A DNA stretch of 64,000 nucleotides from Cardinalis cardinalis. Taxonomy: Eukaryota; Chordata; Aves; Passeriformes; Cardinalidae. Location of the stretch: positions 70,940-134,939 of the forward strand of contig JACDOX010000570.1 of NCBI GenBank assembly GCA_014549065.1, given 5' to 3'. The position numbers and the translations under genes were made by a program. How positions within the stretch are numbered: the first letter of the stretch is position 1; every line of letters begins with the position of its first letter. Shown here one piece after another: positions 12,946-22,500 of the stretch. The notes beneath the pieces were generated by a model. It was not told the DNA's origin and did not search any database. It worked only from the letters and a program-made list of their open reading frames with translations.

Positions 12946-14047
12946 AGGTACAGTCACATTTTTGCACGTTCCTGACAGGCAAAGCCAAAGGACAAGTGTT
13001 NCCTGTAAGAGCAGCTCTGGTTATTTTCTGTATTGGGTACAATTGAATTTATCANTGGGAGAGGGACAGTGCCCCAAATGCCCACTGGCCCCAGAGGTGG
13101 CTCCGTGCTGCTGGAAGAGCCAAGAATCGCTGGGAACCACCCCAGATCCGAGCTGTGAGTCGGAGTTTGGGGACGGCACGGGCTCCCATCCTTGCAGGAA
13201 CATCCAAGGATCCTACACTGACATCTACGGGCCGCTCCCGGCAAACGCCTGTCCTGAAGCTCCACCTGCCCCGGCCCACTCTGAAAGGGTGCAGAAAATA
13301 TTTGGGGAAGTTCTTTTTAAAATCCAGAGGAAAACATTCAATCCACTGCACTGCAGCCGTGGCCTCTCCTTTCCAGAGCGGGCTGGGGATCTGCAAGGAA
13401 AGGAGGATGAAGATACCATCACCATCACTTCTGCAAGGGGGAAACTCCTGGAAAGAGTTCTGCAGCATTTATTTGGTTGCAATATTGACACGAGATACTT
13501 TTCAAAAGGCTAACGCAACTTTATCTGACTAAAATTAACATTTCCCAGGTCACGTGGACAATGTAAACACCTCCATCACTCGTACAAGAGCAGCCTGGTA
13601 AGTAAAGTTATGGTTTTATTTATAAAAGAAATGACAGAATCAACTTCAGGTGATTAAAAAGAAAAGATATAGTCATCTAATTGAGGATGAGAAGGAGCTA
13701 TAGAGAGTTTTAATGAGTTCCAATCACTGTCACACCTGCTACCTCCCACTACGCCAGCAGTAAAGGGAAACTGAGCAGAGTTTCAGAAGGGTGTTTGAAA
13801 TGACNACATGCAAGTCCTGGAAATTACTTCAATAAATTCTGCCCAAAACATATCTGTCCCCCATGTGGAATACACCTCTGGCTCTGCACATACACATGTG
13901 TCCATAGAAATACATATATAAAAGGGCAAGATTAAACACTTTAATGATTTTTGATAATTTCAAACCCTTACATAGTGAGGTTAGAAGTGTGTTTCACAAA
14001 ATGAGAGCTTTTCAGCAGGCCCTGGAGCAATAGGACAAGGGAAGTTG
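12946..14047. other. Intergenic, nothing recognised
   Basis: No recognisable gene or repeat. Open frames on both strands (about 13050-13530) overlap one another and lack similarity to any family I know. Confidence 0.5.
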
Positions 14048-14285
14048 ATTTAATCTAAAAAGGGTAGATTCAGACTAATGGTAAGGAAGATTTTATTAAT
14101 GTGAGGGTGGGCAGGCCCTGGCAGTGGTGCCCAGAGCAGCTGGGGCTGCCCCTGGATCCCTGAAGTGTCCGAGGCCAGGCTGGCCAGGGCTGGGAGCAGC
14201 CTGGGGTGGTGGAAGGTGGGATGGGATGAGTTCAAGGCCCTTTCCCACCCAGACCATCCTGCGGCTCCATGACTCCTTCCCCTGC
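14048..14285 (+). mobile_element. CR1 LINE 3' fragment (+)
   Basis: Reads through the CR1 tail in order: 'tagattcagactaat', 'gtgagggtgggcaggccctg', 'ctggggctgcccctggatcc', and a 3' end 'ccctttcccacccagaccat' followed by 'cctgcggctccatgactcc'. It is diverged and slightly rearranged but collinear with CR1. Confidence 0.8.
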
Positions 14286-17200
14286 TCCTGAGCAGGTAAA
14301 TGCCCATCTGCCCAAGAGCCTTCATTTCCCAGACAACTGGCTAAGGAGCCATTTTAAATTTGGAGAGAGCCGTTCCTCGGAGCAGGGATTTGGTCTCCTA
14401 GCAACAGCAGGAACACCTTGAGAGCCAAACCACAGCTTCCTCTCCCAGCAGGAGCATCCCTGTGCTGGTCCCTCCCCAGCGAGCCCAGCNAGGGGCCAGG
14501 GCACCCTGAGGGACAGGCAGCACCCAGCTGGGGGTGCCAGGGGCAGCACAGAGCCTGGGGCTGGGCACAGAGCTGTCCCAGCCTGCTGGCCTGACCAGCC
14601 TGTCAGCTGTACCCTGATCCCCGTGGATACCTTCATTTTAACCATCCCTGATGCACACCAGGAATAGTTTCTACTCTGGCTGGAAAACTTGTACACAGCA
14701 GGACTAGACTGAATTTGTGTCAGCTTGCTTTTCTGCTAAGGTTCACATGACAGCCACCACTTTGGAGGGCAGCTGGTTTTTGTTCTTAGCAGGAGTAGGA
14801 AATAGCAGAATTGCAGGCACTTTGCAATGAAAAGCACAAGAGGGCAAAGCAGCACCATCCACAGATACATTTCAGTTGGCTCTGAATCAATCCCATGGAA
14901 TCTATTGTAAAGACNAGAGCAAACGAGCACAGTCAAGGCTAAAAGCCTGCAGAATGGGCAAACAGAGGTGATTTCCTTTTCCTGTGGTGAGAGCAGTGTC
15001 TCAGCTGCTTTGCTGCTGTCAGGGCAGCACAGAGGGTGCAGCNCTGTCAGTGCTCCCACCAGAGCAGGTGCAGGGCCCCACTGCCTTGTNCAGGTCCCAC
15101 AGCCCATGAATTCGAGCTATTACAACTTTTAGAACATCTTTATTAAATTGGTTCCTTGGAACCTGCTCACTGGAGTGAGATTTCAACATAACACACACAG
15201 AACAGAGACTGGGGGGAAAGTGATGTGCACCAGAGGAGTGCAGAATAAAACTCTGTAAACTCTGCATTTCTTCTCTGTCTTTTGCCTTATTCTGCTTTTC
15301 TCTGCTTCTTTTCCTGCCCTGTACCTATTTCACCACAGAGATGCTGAAGCTGCAGAGTGAGGTAGAGCAGCAGGGCTGCTATATTTAACCAAGCAACACA
15401 AACCACAAAGGGTTAATGCCACAAACCAATTTGTGGGTGCGTTTTCCTGTTGTTTACATTGCTCCAAATGTTTCTACCTTCATCCATCTCCATTTTAATA
15501 NTCATCTCCATTTTATTTTATTTCCCTGCTGGTTTTTTCAAAAGACCTGCACAATGATGGATTTGTACCAGGGACCTCAGCTCCTGCTAAGCTTGAATTG
15601 CATCTCTCAGGCTCGGGAGNGCTGTGGTTCATTAACCTGCAGTGCCACCTAGCACACAGCCCTCACATTATTCTTTCTGCAGTTTCACAAAGGACAGCTC
15701 AAAGCTTTCACATTTTAAAAAAAAGGATAAACTTATGCTTGGAGTGTTTTAAGGACCTAACGCAAAGTTTTGTTTTGAAGAGTTTTTATTAGAAAATGCA
15801 ACCCCAAGGCATCGAGGGCGAAGGCCAAGATCTTGTCCTGACCCCATCCCCCCTGACAACAGAGNCCAGCCACGCTCAGAGCCCCCTGGCCAAAGCAGCT
15901 TCTCTTCATCCACAGTGTCAGCACCCCCCGACCTTCCCACAGGGCTTTGGCAGCAGCACAAATCATAACGCTTTAGTGCTTCTTCAGAACTTCCAAGGAG
16001 AGCTTCTCCCAGTGAACAGAGACACCACTACANGTTTGGAATTCAAGAATTAAGGCAAGTCAAAACAAAAGATAAGCCTGCAATAATAAGAATGGTTTGG
16101 GCTTAGGTATGATTTTATGATCCTTGATTGTTCAGCCTATCTTCAAAGAGTCCAGCACTGCCAAGGACTGCATTTACAGGAGAACACACAGGCAAAACTA
16201 TCCTGGAACAAGGGAAAAGGCTTCACACNCAATTTCTACACACTCAGATTTGGAATCAAAGAGTTTTTTCCCTTCTGTCCAAGTCCTTGGGTTCCCCTTG
16301 CTTGGAATGACTGAAAGGAATGCCTTTGTGAGGGCAGAGGGATGTGGGACACAGCACCCACCACGGGAGTTACAGAATCACTGCTCCTGCTGCCTTTCAC
16401 ATTCCAGTCTCTTCTTGTCGTCACAGNGAAGAGAAATCACAGTCAAGACAGACAAATTTAAACCCAGGTCAGGCATTTCAGCAAGTCCCCCTGGTTTCTA
16501 ATTCTCAAGAGAGGAAACCCCAGAATCCAGCCACNATCAGTGACTGAGCTGTGCCTCCACAGCCCAACGACTCTTGGGCACACACCACAAACACTGAAGT
16601 TTAAGTCCTGGCCTTTCATGTTTTATTGTCCTCTAAAGTGCAAGATCTGACTCTGTTTACAAATTCACAGCTGTTCCTTCACGAGGCTAGAACCATGGCA
16701 TGTTATAATGCAGCTGGGAGTGTGACTGTTCCCAAAATTATTTTACCAAAATACACATTTTCAACTACTAATTATAATGGCACTGTTCCTTTTTTTCCCC
16801 TGGTACAATGTGAAGATTAGTCATGACAGGTGTTTCTTTCCTCCTCAGAAAGTAAAGAAATCCATACCTTAATTAATATAAGGAGATAATTGCTATGCTG
16901 AGGTGATGAGGCCTCAGGCAGCTCTGTTGAGAAGCNATTTATTTCTCCTTCTTTTCATTCAGCTAAGTACAGACACTCCCCAGATGTGCAGAGCTCTTCA
17001 TGCCAGCCAGCACATCCAGCTGGGGAGGAGCCACTGCCACAGCAGCAGGGAGAAACTCAGGAAACAGGGCTCTGTCCTTGCAGGAGGGAGGATAAATACC
17101 TAATTTTGCCCTCTCTCACCTCCTCATTATCTCTCAATCTCTTAAATCTTCTAAGCACTGATAAAAGCATTTTCTGTCTGTTTTACCAACTTTCCGGGGT

Positions 17201-17459
17201 CAAACTTATGTCTTATTAACAGTTAACCTCAGTTTCTCTATTCCAGCTGGGGAATTCGCTGCTTTGCCATCCCACAAAGGAGGATGGATGCCTCTGGAAG
17301 TTCTTAACACCCTGGTGCTGTTCCAGTCCATAAATGCACACGGCTCCTACACAGAACTGAAAGGTGTTGCCCACCATGGTCTCATTAGTGCTGTCCTGGC
17401 ATTTCTCTTTCACAGATTAATAGTGCTACACACCAGCTAGAGATTAACAGTAATTATTT
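14286..17459. other. Intergenic between KCNG1 and MOCS3, nothing recognised
   Basis: No protein similarity recognised in any frame. Scattered single Ns. The last few hundred bases before 17.46 kb may still belong to a longer MOCS3 3' UTR on the minus strand. Confidence 0.45.
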
Positions 17460-17465
17460 TTTATT
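17460..17465 (-). terminator. MOCS3: Candidate MOCS3 poly(A) signal
   Basis: TTTATT on the plus strand, that is AATAAA on the minus strand, about 385 bases downstream of the MOCS3 stop. It is the first canonical hexamer past the stop that I found. Position is the only evidence. Confidence 0.4.
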
Positions 17466-17848
17466 CATTTCATGCACTGNTTCAATTTTTTAAGCACTTT
17501 AGAGACTGAGTCATAACATGATTCCTGTGTTTTGTCNTTTTCCAGGTTACAATTGCTAATTAATATATTCTCAATCATCACGTGCACAAGTCAGTAGTTA
17601 TGCCAAGTTTTTACTATTAAATCATAACCAAGGAACACATTTCTTTCCACTTTCATGGACAGATTTACATTTATATAAAAATAATCACAGCTACAAAAAT
17701 AAGCATTTTTCTTAGGAAAAAAGGTAACATAAAAAAGCAGTATGGTATTTCTGTCTGGTTTTCCCATGTGATATAGCCAATACACAGAGCAGATGGAACC
17801 CTATAGAACTTACTCTTAAAATATGTGGNTTTTTTACTATTTAGAATT

Positions 17849-19441
17849 CTAGTACTGAGGAAACGTTGAGTCAATTTTAGTGGCCCAAGCCATGAGCCCC
17901 CCTCTGATATCCTTAGCTACCACAGAACCAAATTCTTCGGCAGGTAACTCCTGCAGAATTTTTACAGCCTTCTGGGAATCATTTCCTAACTTGCACACAA
18001 CATATACAGGGAGAGGGGTTTGGTCATCAGTTCTCTGCTTTTCCTCGCAAATCCTTTNCTGCAGGCGCTGCAGAGACTCGTGGTCCCTGTCCTGCAGGCA
18101 GCGGAGCGGGACGTGCAGGGCGTGCGGCAGGCGGCAGATCTCCGCCTCCACCTGCGGCCGCACGTCCAGCAGCACATGCGGGACCCGCGCGTCCAGCAGC
18201 GCCTTGTACTGCTGCACGGACACCCTGTCCGCGCCGGGCAGCAGCTGCAGGGCCCGGCACTTGTCCGTGGCACAGGAGCCGCAGAACGCCTCGTAATCCT
18301 GCAGGCAGGTGACGCTGGGGCTGTCCCCGCACACGGCGCAGTCCGCTCTCCTCGGCCGCAGCTTGATGTTGCGGAACCTGCCCTCGAGGGCGTCGAACAT
18401 CAGCATGTAGCCGCTGAAGGAGGAGCCCATGCCCGAGGCGATCTTCAGCACCTCCAGCGCCTGCAAGCAGCCGATGATGCCGGTGACCGCGCCGAGCACG
18501 CCGCCGTCGGCGCAGTTGGTGACGGTGTCGGGCGGCGGCGGCCGCGGGAACAGGCAGCGGTAGCAGGGCCCGCCGCGGTNGTTGTACACGGCCAGCTGCC
18601 CCTCGAGGCGCAGCGCGCTGCCGGACACCAGCGGCTTGCCGGCCAGCACGCAGGCATCGCTCACCAGGTAGCGGGTGGGGACGTTGTCGGAGCAGTCGGC
18701 CACGATGTCGTACTGGCGCACGAGGCGCAGCGCGGAGCGCGGCCGCAGCGCCCCGCGGTACGGCACGTACTGCACGGCCGAGTTGAGCCGCCGCAGCGCC
18801 GCGGCCGCCGAGCGCGCCTTGGGCCGCCCGCGCCGCGCCTCGCCGTGCAGCACCTGCCGCTGCAGGTTGCTCGTCTCCACCACGTCGTGATCCACCAGCC
18901 CCAGGCGGCCCACGCCGGCCGCCGCCAGGTACTGCGCCAGCGGGCAGCCCAGCCCGCCGCAGCCCACCACGAGCACGGAGCTCCGCGCCAGGCGCAGCTG
19001 CCCCCGCACGCCCAGCTCGGGCAGCACCAGCTGCCGGCTGTACCGCAGGATCTCGGCCGCGCTCAGCGCCGACCGCGCCGGCAGCGGCGGCAGCTCCGCG
19101 GGGAAGCCGAGGGATCCCTCCTCCTCCTCCTTCTCGTCGTCCTCATCCTCCTCGTCGGCATCCCCCGAGTCCCCCCGCGCCAGCTCGGCCGCCAGGCGCT
19201 CCCGCAGCCCGCGGGCTCCATCCTCATCCTCGGCATCCCCCGCGTCCCCCCGCGCCGGCTCGGCCGCCGAGGGCTGCCGCGCTCCGCAGGCTGCCTCGTC
19301 CCGCTCCCGCTCTCCGTCCTCCTCCTGCTCGGCCGTGTCCCCCCGCGCCAGCTCGGCCGCCAGCCGCTCCCGCAGCCCGCGCAGCTCGCGCTCCCGCCGG
19401 CGGATCTCGGCCCGCAGCCGCGCCGCCGCTGCCCCCGCCAT
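17849..19441 (-). CDS. MOCS3: Adenylyltransferase and sulfurtransferase MOCS3 (single exon, expanded N-terminus)
   Basis: MOCS3 adenylates and thiolates the C-termini of MOCS2A (molybdopterin synthase small subunit) and URM1 (tRNA 2-thiolation) in the cytosol. This intronless copy has 530 residues against about 460 in human. The ThiF/E1-like domain (about 128-365) has the nucleotide loop GCGGLG at 160-165, the NLQRQ segment, the catalytic Cys in TNCADGG (C310) and zinc Cys pairs CYRC (293, 296) and CAVC (368, 371). The rhodanese domain (about 405-527) keeps the persulfide Cys in VVCKLGND (C483) and ends GGLMAWATKIDSTFPQY as in human. I chose the ATG at 19441; an upstream in-frame TTG at 19450 is not a plausible start. 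The extra length is an acidic and repeated N-terminal segment (residues 22-112). Two single Ns (18058, 18580) keep frame. DPM1 starts 62 bases away on the other strand. Confidence 0.96.
   Translation of the reverse strand: MAGAAAARLRAEIRRRERELRGLRERLAAELARGDTAEQEEDGERERDEAACGARQPSAAEPARGDAGDAEDEDGARGLRERLAAELARGDSGDADEEDEDDEKEEEEGSLGFPAELPPLPARSALSAAEILRYSRQLVLPELGVRGQLRLARSSVLVVGCGGLGCPLAQYLAAAGVGRLGLVDHDVVETSNLQRQVLHGEARRGRPKARSAAAALRRLNSAVQYVPYRGALRPRSALRLVRQYDIVADCSDNVPTRYLVSDACVLAGKPLVSGSALRLEGQLAVYNXRGGPCYRCLFPRPPPPDTVTNCADGGVLGAVTGIIGCLQALEVLKIASGMGSSFSGYMLMFDALEGRFRNIKLRPRRADCAVCGDSPSVTCLQDYEAFCGSCATDKCRALQLLPGADRVSVQQYKALLDARVPHVLLDVRPQVEAEICRLPHALHVPLRCLQDRDHESLQRLQXRICEEKQRTDDQTPLPVYVVCKLGNDSQKAVKILQELPAEEFGSVVAKDIRGGLMAWATKIDSTFPQY
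19170..19382 (-). repeat. MOCS3: In-frame repeats in the MOCS3 N-terminus
   Basis: A 44-base block encoding GLRERLAAELARGD occurs twice (about 19170-19213 and 19338-19382; residues 78-91 and 22-35). A partial copy (AAEPARGD) lies between them at about 19245-19270. Spacings are 75 and 93 bases, both multiples of three, so the frame is kept. The linkers are strongly acidic (runs of E and D). Human MOCS3 has one coiled-coil-like segment here and about 74 fewer residues before the EILRYSRQ motif. Confidence 0.85.
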
Positions 19442-19503
19442 GGCCGCCAACGCCGCCGCCGCCCGCCCCGCCGCTTCCGGCGCGGCGCCGCGTCACTGCC
19501 GCC
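19442..19503. promoter_or_regulatory. 62-base MOCS3/DPM1 bidirectional promoter core
   Basis: The whole interval between the two divergent start codons is 62 bases, GC-rich and TATA-less. It contains an ETS/GABPA-type CTTCCGG at 19474-19480, a GC box-like CCCGCCCCGCC at 19462-19472, and GCGTCAC at 19490-19496. Both start codons sit in ATGGCGG, which resembles the YY1 core, as mirror images. The head-to-head arrangement is conserved with human. The real transcription starts must lie in or very near this interval, so both 5' UTRs are short or overlap the other gene's first codons. Confidence 0.85.
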
Positions 19504-22500
19504 ATGGCGGCGCGGGGTCCCGGCCGCGTCTCCGTGCTGCTGCCCACCTACAACGAGCGCGACAACCTGCCCCTCGTCGTGTGGCTGCTGGCGCGCACCT
19601 TCAGCGACAGGTACCGGGCGCACCGCCGGGGCCGGGGCTGCCGGGGCGGGGTTCGGGCAAGCGGTGTCTGCGGGGCTGGGAACGCCCGGCCATGGAGTGA
19701 CCCGGGGCGGCACAGGTGGGGAGGGCAGTGCCGACCTCCGTGCGCACACGGGTGTCCCTGACCCGCAGCGAGCCACCCGTCACTAGGTTGGAAATCCCTC
19801 CCAGAACATCCAGTCCAAGCCGTGCCCATCCCCACCTTGTCCTGGGTACCGAGTGCCGCCTCCAGCCCTTCCCGGGACACCTCCAGCCCTTCCTGGGATC
19901 CCCTCCAGCCCGTTCCGGGCCCCCTCCAGCCCTTCCCGGGACACCTCCAGGGATGGGCACTCCACCCCTGCCTGGGTAGCCTGCCTGTTAATTGGGAACA
20001 CATTCTCGTTTCAGTGGGATCGACTTCGAAATTATCATCATAGATGATGGAAGCCCGGATGGGACACAGGAAGTTGCTCAGCAGCTGGAAAAAATATATG
20101 GATCAGATAAAATAGTGAGTTGTGTATTCAGTAATTTTTCTTCTTTTTTTTTTATATTGGAAAGTGCTCTAAGTCCTTGAGAGCTGGGNTGGATTCCCTA
20201 GATTCTGCCCTTTCTTCACATCCTTAAACAAGTTGTACACCACTTTGGACAAGTGTAAGCTCGGGATAGTTNATTCTGACCAAATGTGCAAGATCATGAA
20301 TTGCTTGCAAAACGTTGGCAATCCTTGGTGCACTGCTGTGTGCTCCTGAGCAGTGACTGTGAGTGTTGCTGTACTTGGTGCAGGCCTGAGGGAAGGATGG
20401 GGTTTGGATAAGATTTAATTTCATTTCAATTGACTGCAGGAGTAAGGAAATTGGAAAGATGAAAGCTGGGCTGGGCTTTTGATTTATTTTTAATCTGTCT
20501 CATTGCATTCCTCAAGAACAGGAATTTTTTATTTATTTTTTTATCTATGTAATATATTACTGCATAACCCTCAGTTATATACAAGATGCTGTCATTTACT
20601 TAGTGGCAGTCAGATACTTTTCCAATCTGTCACTGTTTAAATGCCAAGTTTTTTAAAGTATTTTTNAACTAAGTTGCATTTATGAAGATTGTTTTAAGAA
20701 AAAAAATATATAGGAAATTTCAGAGTCTTTTTTAAAACTGTGTGTCAAGTCATTTATGTGTTCTTTATATCTCCTGTAGCTTCTGCGACCCAGAGCAAAG
20801 AAGTTGGGCCTGGGTAAGTCCTTATTCACTGTGTGTTTCTAAAACCCTTCCCAGAACCTCAGACCAGGTCCCTGGTGCTGCCCTGACCCACTGAGCCCAG
20901 GATGGGGGTGAAGGATTGGTGGTGATTTGGAGCCCAGTCTGTTTCCTGAGGCTCCTGAGTGCAGGTGCTGCTTTGTAAATGACATTTCAAGTAGTGGCCC
21001 ATCCTCAGGTGAAGTTTCTGTGTGCATTTCCGTGTCAGAAGAGTGAGGGCAGTTGTTTCTGTTTCCTTCAGGCACTGCCTACATTCATGGGATGAAGTAT
21101 GCCACTGGGGATTTCATTGTTATCATGGACGCTGACCTCTCCCACCATGTAAGGCTGCAGTTCATCTGCTCTGGTACAGTCTGCAGTAATTCACTTTTCA
21201 GTGCTTGCTGTTATTTTACCCCTGCCCTTTTTTCTGATTTGTCTTTCTTTCATTTCAGCCAAAATTCATTCCAGAGTTTATCAGGTAGGTGCCAATTATA
21301 GTGTGAAAGTTGATCTTTGTAAATTATTNATGAGGCAGCATATGAAATTCTGTGCCAGAGTGGGTAAAAGATAATGATTAGATTCCCTGAAGTAGTTCTT
21401 TATAAGAGAACAATTAACAGATGTTTGAATAATGCTCATAGCCACCCTTCATCTCTTCTTATTTGTTCAGAAGTTTGTAAAATACAGATTTTGTACTGAG
21501 TGATTGTTCTTACTTTTAAATTTGAACTTTGAAACATTTCTCCAGTTTTTCTGACAAAACCAATTGTTTACAGAAAGCAGAAAGAAGGCAATTTTGATAT
21601 TGTATCTGGAACAAGATATAAAGGAAATGGAGGAGTGTATGGCTGGGATTTGAAAAGAAAGTTAATCAGGTTAGTACTTTTCAGCTCTTCACACAGAAAT
21701 TTGTTACTTGTAAATAATAATTCCAAGTACTGCATCCCTGTAAGCTGAACTCCNCAGTCCCCAGAAGTGCTGTCCCTGNTGGGCACTGCAGTGGCACTGA
21801 ATACCAGGAGCACCCACCACTGGCAGTTCTTTGGTTCAAATCCACCAGGAAGGGCTGGAATGACACAGGTGGGCTGGGAAAGGGGCTTGGAACAGTGGCC
21901 TCAGGCTGGGACAGACATCCAGTTCATCCAGGGAACAAGCTGAGGCTGAGCCCTGGCAGGTGTGAGGGACACCCTCACCTGCCCAGCTGGAATGCTCCTG
22001 TCCCTCCCAGAGAACAGGCAGACGTTCATGTTGATTGATTTATCCTGCAAAGAATCTGGAGCACAGGCTGTGCTGCAGTCTGATCTGGAGGTGGATTTGG
22101 ATCGTGCCTGGTTTTTCATGGCTGGAGTAAGTGCCCATCTTCTTGTACTAAACAACTCTGACATGGATGTTTTCTTTCACAGTCGTGGAGCCAATTTTCT
22201 GACTCAGGTCTTGCTGAGACCGGGGGCATCAGATCTGACAGGGAGTTTCAGGTAGGGTCTGGTTTACAATTCCTAAAGTTTATTGGAAATTAAGAAACTG
22301 CTGGGTAAGGAACTGGAGTAAGAACGACATTCTTTACTGNGGAGTGTGAAATCTGTTTGGAAAGGGTGGAAGGAAGAGTGGATTAGATTGCAAGAACTGC
22401 TGCTCCCATGACCTCGTTAGAGAGTTTATAAATAGTAATGAGATGAGTGATTGCAGTTCAGATTCCTGCACTCTGTCTGGATTTCTGTGTTCCAGAAACT

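Noticed and set aside
19442..19450. Upstream in-frame start for MOCS3 at 19450
   Set aside because: The codon is TTG, not ATG; the first ATG is at 19441 and sits in a good context.
18020..19786. 588-codon open frame on the plus strand across the whole of MOCS3
   Set aside because: It is exactly antisense to a well-conserved coding gene of very high GC content, is composed of Q/H/R/A/G-rich low-complexity sequence, and resembles no protein. Antisense frames of this length are expected in such GC-rich genes.
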